Positions 48,220 to 59,141 of a stretch of 64,000 nt of DNA are shown piece by piece. Numbering within the stretch: position 1 is the first letter of the stretch; each line of letters starts with the position of its first letter. Made by a program: the position numbers and the translations under genes. Under the pieces are notes generated by a model. That model did no database searches and was not told the origin of the DNA. It saw only the letters and a program-made list of their open reading frames with translations. Origin of the DNA: Scalesia atractyloides (Eukaryota > Streptophyta > Magnoliopsida > Asterales > Asteraceae); assembly GCA_947069175.1 (NCBI GenBank), contig CAMTDV010000015.1, positions 25,622,249-25,686,248 of the forward strand, read 5' to 3'.

Positions 48220-48779
48220 CATGGTGAAAGGTGAAAGATTTGCGGATGGAATTGATGGGGTAATGTTTGTTGGTGATTGATGGTAGTGAATTTGGGTGGA
48301 TTTGGTAGTAGATCAGAGTTTTATGGGTGTTAGTGGGGGTTTGCGGCGAAGTGGAGGTGAAGAATTAGGGTTAAAACTGACCTGTTTGGGGATTAAACCA
48401 ATTGGGGCTGTAGAGAGGTAGACTCGCGGGCCGCGAGTGGCTAGGGTATTCCTAGTCGCTACCCACAAAAAGGCAAATTCAACAGAGAGTTTTCTCCGTT
48501 TTTGGTGTTTCATGCCTTAGAAAATTTTTCACATATTACAAAACCTCCCAAAACCAAACCCAAAAGTTTTCTTACCCTTTAACTTAATGTAACCTTGTTC
48601 TCTCGTCAAATCTCGTGCATCCTCGGTTATGAATCCCTGTAATTGACTCGAAAACACAAAACAAAGACCGAAAAACTACCAAAAACAATCGTTAGCTAGG
48701 AAAATTAATCAAAAATTAACGAAATTACAAACGGTACAAACTCTACACTTGAGCTTTCACTCAAGACACTAAGTGGTGG
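48220..48779. other. Athila spacer between pol and the downstream ORF (right part)
   Basis: Continuation of the Athila spacer to the right of the copia insertion. No gene is seen. The spacing and content fit the region just after the Athila integrase. Confidence 0.5.
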
Positions 48780-49996
48780 TGTTGGGCATGTCTTTGAGAG
48801 GACTTACCTCCTTCTCGGGCCTCCTATGTAGTGCTTTAACCTATGGCCATTTACCTTCCATGAACGTTGACTAGCCTCATCATACACCTCTATCGCACCA
48901 TACGGAAAGACTTCCTTCACACTATATGGCCCCGTTCACTTCGATTTCAATGTACCGGGAAACAACTTAAATCGTGAATTGTAAAGAAGTACCTTATCAC
49001 GGTCTTAAACTCCTTCAACCTTCAGTCATGCAAAGATTTCGTCTTTTCTTTTATACTCCACGACCTCTCATATGTCGCACCCCGAAGCGCTTCTAACTCA
49101 TGGATCTGAAAGTAACTTCGCCTAGCCACTTCGGTCATGTCTAGATTAACTGTCTTAAGAGCCCAAAGCGCTCGGTGCTCTAACTCTACGGAAAGATGGC
49201 AAGCCTTGCCATATACGATCATGAATGGTGTGGTCCATAAGGGTGTTTTATAGGCGGTACGAAACGCCCACAAAGCATCATCAAGCTTATCCGACCAATC
49301 TTTCCTAGACTTCCCTACCGTCTTCTCTAGGATTATCTTCACTCCCCTATTCGCATTTTCTACTTGACCACTCGTTTGTGGGTGGTATGCGGTGGACAAA
49401 CGGTGGGTGACTCCATAACGCTCTAACGCCTTCTCCATCACGGCGTTACAAAAATGCGAACCTTGGTCACTAATAAGAGATTTGGGTGTACCGAACCTAG
49501 TGAACAACTATTTAAGAAATTTCACCACTACTCGGGCATCATTAGTAGGCAAAGCTTGTGCTTACACCCACTTAGAAACATAGTCGATAGCCACGAGTAT
49601 GTACCGATTCCCACCGGATAGGGGAAAAGGCCCCATGAAGTCAATGCCCCACACATCAATGATCTCAAGAACTTGAATAGGGTTTTGGGGCATCTCGTTC
49701 TTGGATGAAATATTACCGGTACGCTGGCAAGCATCGCATCTTCTAACAAACTCCACAGCATCCTCTACTACCGAAGGCCAATAAAAACCACAATCAAAGA
49801 CTTTTTGTGCGGTGGTATGTGCACCATGATGACCTCCCATCAATCCCTCATGCACGTGACTAAGAATATTCATACCTTCCTCTCTCGTCACACATCTCCT
49901 AAGAATGCGATCTCCTCTAATCTTAAAAAGGAACGGGTTATCCCATATGTACTTTCTAGCATCCCCAAACAACTTTTTCTTTTGTTGGGCATTCAT
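48780..49996 (-). pseudogene. Athila integrase
   Basis: On the minus strand, a zinc-binding start (HVHEGLMGGHHGAH, then CDACQRTGN) leads into the core with WGIDFMGPFP (first Asp) and ISDQGSHFCN (second Asp). The third acidic residue lies in the block HPQTSGQVENANRGVKIILEK. The C-terminal part includes YNSRFKLFPG and GPYSVKEVFPYGA and ends near 48780. A TAA after SKWV (49564-49566) and a stop before LFTRFG (near 49509) break the frame. The family integrates retrotransposon DNA; this copy is inactive. Confidence 0.8.
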
Positions 49997-50159
49997 ATCC
50001 CCATGTCATACCCATTAGCCAAATAATTCGCTAGATCACTAAACCATGGTAACCCCTCTTTCTGGCCTCTACATAATCTATGGATTCATGAGGGAATCTA
50101 TCTCCTATCGCCTCCTCACGAATCTCCTCTCTACTCGGATCCTCTAACCGCAGTAGACG

Positions 50160-51573
50160 ATCGGCGGCTACATTCTCGGCTCCCTTCCTGTCCTCTCAAT
50201 ATCGAACTCGGAAAGCAAAAGAATCCACCGAATGAGTCGGGGTTTGGCGTCTTTCTTTTGAAAAAGAAAACTCAACGCGTAATGATCGGTGAAAATGATG
50301 GTTTTGGAAAGCAGGAGGTAGGATCGGAACTTATCAAAGGCGAACACTACAGCTAAGAGCTCTTTTTCCGTGGTGGTATAATTTTCTTGAGCATCATTTA
50401 GCGTCTTGCTTGCGTAGTAGATAGGATGAAAGTGTTTGTCCTTTCTTTGTCCTAAAACCGCACCCACGACATAGTCACTCGCATCACACATGAGCTCGAA
50501 CGGTGAGCTCCAGTCGGGCGAGATAAGAATAGGGGCACTAACAAGCTATTCCTTCAAAAAGTTGAAAGTTTTAAGGCACTCCTCGTCGAAAACGAATGGA
50601 ACATCTTTCTCCAAAAGACGGGTCATGGGGCGAGTGATCTTAGAAAAATCCTTAATGAAACGCCTATAGAAACCCGCATGACCGAGAAAACTCTGGATTG
50701 ACTTAACACTAGTAGGTGGGGGCAATCGACTAATGGTATCTACTTGGCCCTATCTACCTCTATCCCTACCCTCGAAATCTTGTGTCCCAACACAATCCCT
50801 TCCGTCACCCTAAAGTGACACTTCTCCCAATTCAACATCAACTTCGTTTCCACACACCTCTTCATCATCCTCTCCAAATTACCTAGACATTGATCGAAAG
50901 AACTACCGTAGACCGAGAAGTCATCCATGAAGACTTCCATAGAGTTTTCTACCATGTCTTCGAAGATGGCTACCATGCACTGCTGAAAGGTAGTCGGTGC
51001 ATTACATAATCCAAAGGGCATGCGTCGGTACACGTAGTGCCGTAAGGACATGTGAAAGTGGTTTTCTCTTGGTCTTCCGGCACGATTGGGATTTGGAAGT
51101 AGCCGGAAAAACCGTCGAGAAAGCAATAGAACTGTTAGCCCGCAAGACGCTAGAGCATCTGATCGATGAAGGGCAATGGAAAAAGGTCCTTCCGGGTGGC
51201 GTCATTAAGCTTGCGGTAGTCGATACACACACGCAAACCGGTTACCGTACAGGAAGGAATAAGCTCGTTTTGGGCGTTCATGACAACAGTCATCCCTCCC
51301 TTCCTAGGGACGACGACTAACCCATGCCAAATCAGAAATAAGATAGATTAACCCGGCCTCCATTTACTTAATCACCTCTTTCCTAACCACCTCCTTCATG
51401 TTAGGATTTAGACGCCTCTGAGGTTGCACCACCGGTTTAAATTCGTCCTCCATGAGAATCCGGTGTGTGCAAAACGTGGGGCTAATCCCCTTGATATCAG
51501 ACAATCTCCAAGCTTTGGCATCTTTGTGCTCTCGTAGCACCTCAATCAACCTACCCTTCTCCTCCTCCGTCAA
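50160..51573 (-). pseudogene. Athila reverse transcriptase and RNase H
   Basis: On the minus strand, the RT start VVQPQRRLNPNMKEVVRKE (51573-51364), then WVSPV-like and VTGLRVCIDYRKLNDATRKD in another frame (about 51330-51130). RRMPFGLCNAPTTFQQCM and the active-site motif VFMDDFSVYG follow at 51126-50740. RNase H follows with MCDASDYVVGAVLGQ, TEKELLAVVFAFDKFR and TDHYALSFLF (50491-50168). Frame changes occur near 51360, 51130, 50740 and 50500. The enzyme would copy retrotransposon RNA; it is broken here. Confidence 0.8.
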
Positions 51574-51682
51574 CTTGGAAGATATGATGACGGGTAAACT
51601 AGACTCCTCTCCTAAGAAGGCATACTCTAGATGGGATGGAAGAACTAAAGCTCTAAAGGTGACAATTCTAAAGGTTTGCTCT

Positions 51683-52674
51683 CTACTTCCTCCCTAACTC
51701 ACATAACTCTAATGTTTCCGGAATCCACTCCGGGTCCTCTTCAACTCCCCCATTCTCGCTCTCAAGCTCAATCTCATCTCTACCAACTAGATCACCTACA
51801 CTAATGTAACTAATATACTGATCAACGCACGATATGAAGGAATCTAAGAAGTAGACGGAATGACACGGACCGCTATGATCATCACTACCACTAGGGTGTT
51901 GCATGGCTCGATCTATCTAAAATGTGACAGTCTCGTCACCGCACGAAGTGAAATTTTACCGTCATAGACATCGATTATTTCCTTGGTGGTACGAAGGAAC
52001 GGACGGCCTAGAATGATTGGAACTTTCTCATCGGCCTCCATATCTAAGACGACGAAGTCGACGGGAAATACGAACTTATCGACCTTAACTAAGAGATTCA
52101 CTATGATACCCCTAGGATATTTGACCGAACGGTCGGCGAAAGACAATGACATACACGTGGGTGTAAGCTCTCCTAGACCAAGCCTCTCATATAAGGAAAA
52201 TGTCATCAAGTTAATGCTCGCACCTAAATCGGCTAACGCATGAGCAGGGGAAACGACGCCCCTGAATAGGCATGGAATAGTGAAAGTGCTCGGATCGGTT
52301 AGTTTCTCTGGTAGCTTGTTCAAAATCACCGCAGAACAATCGCCGGTCAACGGAATGTTAAGAAGCTCACCTAGCCTATCTTTTCTCTTAAGAAGATCCT
52401 TGAGGAATTTGGCATATTTAGGCATTGATTGCCAAGCCTCGATGAAAGGAAGGTTTATCTTTAAATGTTTAAACATCTCTAAAAAGTGCCCATAATTCTT
52501 AGCATATTTCTGATGCTTTAGGTGGGCGGGGTAAGGAACGCGCGAATGATCAACCAAAGGGGATGGCTTAACTCCTACTGGTTGTTTTTCTACCCTCTTC
52601 TCTACTAGAGGCTCCTCGGTTTGTGCGGTACTTGCTAGGACTATCCTATCGTGCACCTTAGCGGGAGCTTCCAT
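51683..52674 (-). pseudogene. Athila protease region of the polyprotein
   Basis: A 253-residue open segment at 52674-51913 on the minus strand contains the gag-to-protease linker and the protease with ALADLGASINLM. The DLGA form replaces the usual DSGA and is typical of Athila. It continues with FPVDFVVLDMEADEKVPIILGRPFLRTT. A stop follows near 51913 and the frame continues as an acidic linker (51904-51683). Retroviral-type aspartic proteases of this family cut the Gag-Pol polyprotein. Confidence 0.8.
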
Positions 52675-52689
52675 TCTATCTCTTCATCT

Positions 52690-53251
52690 ACCTCTTCCTC
52701 ACTCTCTATCTCTACACTCTCCCTGACCACCTCTCCTAGGTTCCTACCACTACGAGTAGTAATAGCCTTAGCTGAATGATTAGTCGGGTTTGGGTAAGTG
52801 TTACCGAAAACTGGCCAGGAGGGTTCTTTTGCAACTGTTTGGAAAGACCACCTACTTGTCTCTGAAGGTCTAAGAGTGCAGCATGTTGGTTTTTATTGTG
52901 AAGTTCCTGATTTTTATTTAATTGATCTTGACTCTTCATGAAACCGTTGAATTCAGTTAGGGTTTTCTAAGTGGCCTGGTCCCTTATAATAAGCTGAGCA
53001 AACATCTCCTCGATCCTACCTAGACTGCTCCCTGAACCCTTATCACTACCCTGACCCTCTTGATTCGACCCCGAACTACCAAATTGACCCTGTTGACCTG
53101 AACCTGAACTAATGAACAAACCCTACCCCCTGTTTTGATACTGACCAGATGGAAAACCAGGGTGAAGAAACCCTAGATCAACCAGACCTGAATCTGAGTA
53201 GATCTATGGAATGGGCTATGCATAAAGGGGTTAATCCTTCGCTTGGTTTCG
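52690..53251 (-). pseudogene. Athila gag, C-terminal fragment
   Basis: On the minus strand, Gly/Ser/Gln-rich sequence (SGSGQQGQFGSSGSNQEG) is followed by a heptad-like stretch MKSQDQLNKNQELHNKNQ and LQRQVGGLSKQL. This is the usual gag C-terminal coiled-coil of Athila. Stops are present. The fragment is cut at 53251 by the LTR of the Tat-like element. Confidence 0.65.
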
Positions 53252-54166
53252 TGATGATAACAGATGTAACAGTACTCCGACTGATCCTGCAAAACAGAAC
53301 ACCTTCAGCTCGCCACAGAGAGAAGGGGGTTCTCTCCATGACCACCCTCCGGCGTGAGAATAAGTACAGGTAGTCGGAAGTAAAGTGAAGTAGAGAGAGA
53401 GAGAGTAGTTGAGAGTGAATACCTTCTACTTGAAGTCCAAGTTACTTATTTATAGCCAGAGTTTGGGCGCCAAAATGAGAGATGGTAACTCTAACGGAAT
53501 CTTTTGCTATTCCATTAAGTTTGTGGAAATCCGTTAGTGCACACGGATTGTGGGCTCATCAACGGTTAGAGAGGTACCACGTGTCGTCATGAGACCACTA
53601 CATTTTATAGATGTGAGCATGCCATCACCGTGATCTTTCTCAATCGTCTAGATGCTGCCATGTGGCAATCGGTTATAACCGAAAAGATGTTTGCACGATT
53701 GGATATTAGTGTCTTCTAGAAGGTTTCACAGCTGTTATCCATCTGTTGCTCGCCACGTGTACATTCTGTTACAACAGAAAAGATTCCCTTTGCTTCTGCA
53801 CCAACTCAAGGATTTTTGCTAAGGGAAAGTTTCTTAGGATTAACTGTTTCCTTGCGTGAGAGGCGCAAATCAGTTAACTGCTCTTCTTTCTTCCCCAAGC
53901 TGCTTAGCGCAACGTTTGGTGAGTATTTGCTCTAATATAAATATATGCGCAAGGTTTGTACATGGAGTTTATCCAAGGAAATTGATCAAGGTTAAATTTG
54001 AACCTTGCGCGAGCCTGCACAGGGTAGTTAAATGATCCTTTCCTTCTTTGGATATTTGGCGCTGAGTTTTAGTAGTTCTTTCTTTGGCAGAGGAGTCTGC
54101 GCAAGATCTCCTTAGCAGTTAATAGTGGGTATGGTTTCCTTGGTTGGCGCAAGGTTTTTGGGACCA
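53252..54166 (-). mobile_element. 3' LTR of the Tat-like element (about 915 bp)
   Basis: In plus orientation it runs from TGATGATAACAG to TTTTGGGACCA. Outside it on the internal side is the purine tract GGGGGACTTGAGGGGTA on the minus strand. On the minus strand GGCTATAAATAAG (about 53452) is a TATA box, and CTCACGCCGGAGGGTGGTC (about 53350) matches the R/U5 word of Tat-like LTRs. The left boundary rests on the TG/CA rule and could be off by some bases. Confidence 0.65.
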
Positions 54167-54190
54167 TACCCCTCAAGTCCCCCAGTCTAG
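54167..54190 (-). other. Polypurine tract of the Tat-like element
   Basis: On the minus strand AGACTGGGGGACTTGAGGGG lies directly before the LTR start TGGTCCC. It would prime plus-strand synthesis. Confidence 0.55.
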
Positions 54191-54576
54191 TGATGCTCCT
54201 ATGTTAAAGTAGAGAGTAGGTGGAGCACTGGACTTGAGATAAATATGCTGCGCTGTATGGGTGTTGGTCTTTTGTTGCTTTATGCTTTTTTTGGTGACGT
54301 GTCACAAGTGATCTTTGGAAAATATTTGAATTTCAAATATACTTGGACACGTGTCGCTCATCCAGATAATGTAGTTGGTGAACACGCATGTTCTTGAGAC
54401 GTGGTGGTACTCTTGACAGGCTGTCAACAGTACGTGTCTTATTGCATTTAATGATAATTCGGCGACACTCGCGCGCGTGGGGCGATTACTGTTCCCCACT
54501 CGCCCTTGCAGTTACCTGGGGATGTGTGACTGTCGCAAAAGTCGCTGTAGTCATATCTGGTATTAATTGCGATTAG

Positions 54577-54584
54577 TATATATA
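54577..54584 (+). promoter_or_regulatory. TATA box of the antisense ORF
   Basis: TATATATA in the context GATTAGTATATATAGGGG. Transcription would begin about 30 bp downstream, so the ATG at 54593 would be upstream of or at the start, and the ATG at 54737 is the better translation start. Confidence 0.5.
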
Positions 54585-54736
54585 GGGGAAATGTGTTTCC
54601 ATTTGCTTCTTCACCCTTTAATATTCTAAAGAGAGAAACAACTTGTATTCATATTTTCCGGCGACTGCAAAACAACCGATCATCTTCTTGTTTTCTAAAA
54701 AACCTTTCCTTCAAGATTTCTTTCTGCAAAGTCTTT

Positions 54737-56119
54737 ATGGCGATCGGATCTAGTTCTGGGAGAGTTGAGGCGCCGGCGACGTCTACTCTTCCACCATTAA
54801 AGTGGGGGAAGGCATACTTCGATGCCCTGGTTGACAACTTTCTATTTGCCAAATCATGGGGAGCTTTTTACCCTAAGGAGGGTGCTATGGCGGCGGACGC
54901 TCCGGCTGGCTACATTACTTTATTCTACGATTACTCTGCCGAGGGCAATTTTAGATTACCGGTGACCCACTTTATGCTGGAGATCCTTGATTTCTACAAG
55001 TTTCATATTTCTCAACTACATCCGATGGGAATGGTGAGGATCCGGCACTTGGAGTTCGTCTGCCGGTCGATGGAAATTATACTGACAGTGGAGAAGTTTC
55101 GAGTATTCTACCAGCTTCATTGTTCTTTAGGTTTTTATTCATTCCAACAACGTGTGCAAACCAAACCTTTTTTGGTGGTGCCACCAAAATCTTACCATGA
55201 CTGGAAACAAAAGTTTTTCTACGTGAAGGCAGCGGTTATCCCAATGACGATGACGTTTAGGGCCAGAGAGGATATAAAGTTGGAGACGTTGGCCATTCTG
55301 ACCAGCGAAGTGTGGTACCAAAATATTAAAGATGGGCCCAACATCATGTTGCCGGAGAGGGCCTTAATTGCTACTGGTATGAGCATCCTCTGGAAGAAGG
55401 AAAGACAAGAGAAACCGGTGTATACCGAGGATGGAGTTGGTAAGTAACTCCTTAATTTTTAGAATTGTTTTCCATAATTGTTGCATGTTGGTGAAATTCT
55501 GTTGCTATGCTTTGCTTAAACAGTTGCGCCTTTGTACTTGGTGGCGTATAAGAGAGACAACGGGAAGATGGCCGCGGTGCCGCTCGCAGAGAATGAAGAA
55601 CCATGGTTTGATCAAATCTTGGGGAATTTTGAAATCCCCAAGAAGGAAGATCTCAATGCGCAGCCCTCTTCTACTGCTGGTAAGTCATATACTACGAAGC
55701 CTGATTTAGTTATTGCAATATTACTTGTAGATACCGATTCTTAAGTAATATTGCAATGTAACTTATGGCGCTACGTTTCTTTCTTTATTATTGACCATGT
55801 AGGTGATTTGCTAAACTTGGGCGTAGGCCCTGAATCAAAGAAAAAGAAGAAGCCAACTGCTGCTGCGCCTACTTCTTCCAAAACAGAGCAAAAGGCTAAG
55901 CCATTTGCTGCTGTAAAAGCTGAAGGCAAGAAAGGTACGCGTCTTGTATCTGATACTTGGTGTGATTACGTGGTGGTGTCAGACTCATTAGAAGGTCTTG
56001 CGCTTGTAGGTTTGAGGAAACCAAAGCCTGAGCCTATCGACACCTCATCTATCCCTGCCTCGAATCCGGATGACCCTTTGGAGATTCCTTCAAGCCCTGA
56101 AGAGGCGTTGAGCCACTAA
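54737..56119 (+). CDS. Spliced antisense ORF of the Tat-like element (Transposase_28-like), 391 aa
   Basis: Three exons, 54737-55439, 55524-55679 and 55803-56119, joined by GT-AG introns with agreeing phases (703+156+317 nt, 392 codons with stop). It starts MAIGSSSGRVEAP. The core, FYDYSAEGNFRLPVTHF, LDFYKFHISQLHPMGMVRI and VEKFRVFYQLHCSLGFYSF, resembles the plant 'putative gypsy type transposon' (Transposase_28) domain. That name does not show transposase activity. Exon 3 is Lys/Pro-rich (ESKKKKKPTAAAPT) and ends in an acidic, Ser/Pro-rich tail. It ends 64 bp from the pol stop, tail to tail. Extra antisense ORFs downstream of pol are known in Tat lineages; the function is unknown. No stop or frameshift is seen. 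Confidence 0.75.
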
Positions 56120-56183
56120 GATTACAAATGAGAACTGATGTAAGCAGGCTCATGTAAAGCACAGGGCTTAATGAGCTTTGAGA

Positions 56184-56688
56184 TTACATGTAACACCTGC
56201 GCAACTGTTGGGCGTTCCAGGTCCGCGGGACGCTGTAACCAACCAAACGCTTCAAAGTGTATGCTCCTTTGCCAAGGACTTCATGAATCACATAAGGTCC
56301 TTCCCATTTTGGTGCCAGTTTTCCTAGCTTTTCAACGTTTGATACTTCATTGTCGCGAAGTACAAAATCTCCGGGTAAGAAGGTGCATACGCGTACCCGT
56401 TTGTTGTAATATTTTTCCATTTGAGATTTGTACTTTGCTTCGCGTATCGCTGCATTCTCGCGCCTCTCCTCAACTAAGTCAAGATCAATTCGGCGCTACT
56501 CTTCATTATTCTGCTTTTCAAGGGCTATCATTCTGGGTGACGGAAGGCCGATTTCCGCGGGTATTACAGCTTCTGTGCGTAAACAAGACTAAATGGTGTT
56601 TCGCCAGTGCTTGTTTTTGGCATCATCCGATACGCCCATAGTATACTTGGTAATTCATCAACCCAGCCACGTTGCGCCATGCCCAGGC
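56184..56688 (-). pseudogene. Tat-like integrase, C-terminal part
   Basis: The minus strand resumes after the solo LTR insertion with MAQRGWVDELPSILWAYRM and TSTGETPFSLVY. A frameshift (about 56578) follows, then DNA for EAVIPAEIGLPS, a basic linker and the terminal stretch FVLRDNEVSNVEKLGKLAP and GPYVIHEVLGKGAYTL, ending RRCYM with TAA at 56186-56184. This is the usual end of a Tat-type pol. The reading frame continues correctly across the insertion if one copy of CAGGC is ignored. Confidence 0.8.
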
Positions 56689-57056
56689 TATAACGCTCCG
56701 TATTTTCGCGTTAATTATTATTATCTATATTAGTTATTTATTTGATTAATTATTCTATTTATTTATTATCTATTTATAAGTTTAATCATTTATTCTTAAT
56801 TACCCATTTTATTTATTAATTCATTTACTCATTTATTTATTTAATCATTTAAGGATTTATAAATTAAAATTCTAAAAACTTAACTTTATTAACTTGGTTA
56901 AGTTCAAAGTTATCTAAACTAATTAGTTAAGTTAATAAAGTTTAGATATATAGATTATCAAAGTGAGGGATCAAATGTACGTATTATGAAACTATAACTA
57001 CAGGGACTAAATTGTAACTTGTTGAAAGTTAAAAAGCTGAAAAGAAATAAAAAAGG

Positions 57057-57130
57057 GTGCGAAGGGACTCGAACCCGCGCACACCGGCTCACACAATCAG
57101 CAGACTAACCAGTTGGTCTAGAGCATCGTT
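57057..57130 (-). other. tRNA-like sequence inside the solo LTR
   Basis: On the minus strand GGTTCGAGTCCC (57075-57064) is a good internal box B, with an upstream GACCAACTGGTTAGTC word that could serve as box A. A clean cloverleaf is not evident, so this is tRNA-derived or tRNA-like, not a functional tRNA gene. A second, weaker tRNA-like stretch with TAGCCCAGCTGG lies on the plus strand at 57742-57753. Confidence 0.4.
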
Positions 57131-57366
57131 GAAGTTATATTTGGAAACTTATAATATATATAAAATATGCAGTTCAAACTAAATTCCTTTCTTTCCCGCC
57201 AAACCGTGAGTCCGTGACCAGCAAGAACACAGCGTGATACCAGCTATTCTTTTATTTTAGATTGCAATCACTGATTATTCGGGATTGACAAGGATTATCG
57301 TTTCCTTTTTATTTACCGATCACGAACCTACTCGATTTTGTGACTCGATACGTTTCGTCCGAAGTG

Positions 57367-57374
57367 TATAAATA
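57367..57374 (+). promoter_or_regulatory. TATA box of the second solo LTR
   Basis: TATAAATA about 680 bp into the LTR, followed by CCCGAGCATCATCTCATC and a C-rich leader. Typical position for an LTR promoter. Confidence 0.5.
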
Positions 57375-58671
57375 CCCGAGCATCATCTCATCATTTTCAC
57401 CCTCACAAACCTACAACAAACCGAACCCCTCACCCTCACACGCTCTCTCGCACACGCTCTCCCTGTTCGACATAAACCGCCGCCACCGCCGGAGTTCGCC
57501 GGAAAAGCTTCAAACCACCTAAGTCACCGGAGCCGTACGAAGTTCGTGACAGGAATCCTTGCATCGTCGTTCGGTATACTTATCCCCTGTTGAAACTGAT
57601 TTTTGTTGTTTAATGCTACTATACATATATACAGATATATATATAAACATACAACCTGCGTTTTTTTTTAAATGATGAAGAAGACGATCTGAAAGTCATT
57701 ATACATACAATTAAAACTCAATCACAACACCAACTGAGCCATAGCCCAGCTGGTGTGTGGCGCTCCGATTAACTCGGAAGTCCCGAGGGTTCTTTCGCTG
57801 TGTTGACTGATCGCTGTTATTGGCCTGTTTGGGCCGGCCCTTTAGCGGGCCAAACTTTTTCTTTTTATACAAAGTGGGCTCTTTTTATTCAAAGTGGGCC
57901 AGATCTGATTTTTTTATAAACATAACTTACTGATTTAAGTGAATTTTTGATGTTGATATTATTATAAATACTTACTGTTATAATTACTTATTATTATTTA
58001 AGTTTATTATTAATAATTATTATTAGTATTACTATTATTAATATTATTTAATTCCATTATTAATATAATTAATATGGCCAAACTCTCGCTTCATTGTTAT
58101 TACTAATTGTTATTGTTACTATTACCATCATATTTATTATTGATTATTATTATTATTAAAGTTAAGTATTTAAAATCATTATATTCTAAATCATTATATT
58201 CTATCGTATCATTATTCATGATACTAATAATCTTATTACCATAACTAAATTATTATTCTGGCACACCTTGCGAGTCTAATTAAAATCAATTTCACGTTTA
58301 ATTCGAGCGTTCCCCTATCAATATATGTCTAAATACCATCCAATATCGTAATCCAACAATCTTAACATATCCTTGTATTATCATCTAGGTTAAACGCTTT
58401 CGTTTGATTTATCATCTTTACTCGTGCAAATTCCAAGAAATCAAATACGCAACCTAAGGTGAGTATACTCGATCCCCTTTTTGTTTTATCACTTTTGAGG
58501 TGCAACATGTATTCGATATCAAGACACTTGACACTTGAAACTTATTTGAAACATACTCTATCCATTAAACACGAAACATGAAACTTGTGATACTTGAGAC
58601 TTTGATGCTATGTGAACGTTTAATCTTTATGTGTAGTTCCGCCTTAACAATGGTAGTACTATGCATATGCT

Positions 58672-58770
58672 ATAGGGGTAATGCACCTCCCCGTTAATCT
58701 TTGGGGTATTGTTAAGTTTGAAAGTTTTACCTCCCGTTAAACTTTGGGATAGGCTTTGTTAACGCATTGG
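58672..58770 (+). repeat. Two-copy tandem repeat in the second solo LTR
   Basis: CACCTCCCCGTTAATCTTTG and TTACCTCCCGTTAAACTTTG occur about 50 bp apart, each followed by a GGG-containing word that could pair with the CCC. It lies in the last quarter of the LTR, a similar relative position to the hairpin array of the first solo LTR. Confidence 0.5.
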
Positions 58771-59141
58771 AAACTTGGGCTATCACTTGGACTGCGTAAG
58801 CTAGCATGGTGAAATTTGTTATATGTTTTCGTGTTGAATATGAGTCTTTTTTTATTCTATTATACTATGTATCAAACTTGTATACTCGCTCAACATTATT
58901 TGTTGATTATATTTTAAAACATGTTGCAGGTTGATAAGTCAAGATGCGAAGAAATCAAGCTAGGACAAGCTTTAGAAACACACTTTAAATATTTGTTATG
59001 TTGTTAGCTTATTTGAAACTTGTATCGAATCTTAGTCTTTAATAAAATTTGATTTAATTATATCGTCACAATAGTGTATGATGCTTTTGAACGATTTGTT
59101 CGTCTCATCCCGATGTTTACGCCATCGGTTGGGGTGCGACA

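Larger units (their letters stand above)
37951..53251 (-). mobile_element. Athila-type Ty3/gypsy retrotransposon, minus strand, partial and nested
   Basis: On the minus strand the order is gag fragment (about 53250-52690), protease, RT, RNase H and integrase (52680 to about 48780), a downstream ORF (42354-41038) and a 3' LTR (39642-37951). The integrase and downstream ORF are separated by a copia insertion (43155-48214). The protease active site is written DLGASINLM, as usual for Athila. The 5' part of gag and the 5' LTR are absent here because the Tat-like element begins at 53252. The rest of the Athila element may lie beyond the right edge. Confidence 0.85.
56689..59141 (+). mobile_element. 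Solo LTR (2453 bp) in the Tat integrase, TSD CAGGC
   Basis: It starts TATAACGCTCCGTATTTTCG (first base pair TA where TG is expected) and ends GGTTGGGGTGCGACA. It is flanked by CAGGC at 56684-56688 and 59142-59146. TATAAATA at 57367-57374 is followed by a C-rich leader. No gag or pol is inside. A tRNA-like box lies at 57057-57130, and a two-copy tandem repeat at about 58672-58770. The family differs from the solo LTR at 13112. Gypsy chromovirus origin is likely but inferred. Confidence 0.85.

Noticed and set aside
57057..57130. Functional tRNA gene
   Set aside because: Box B is good, but I could not form a convincing acceptor stem and anticodon arm, and it sits inside an LTR.
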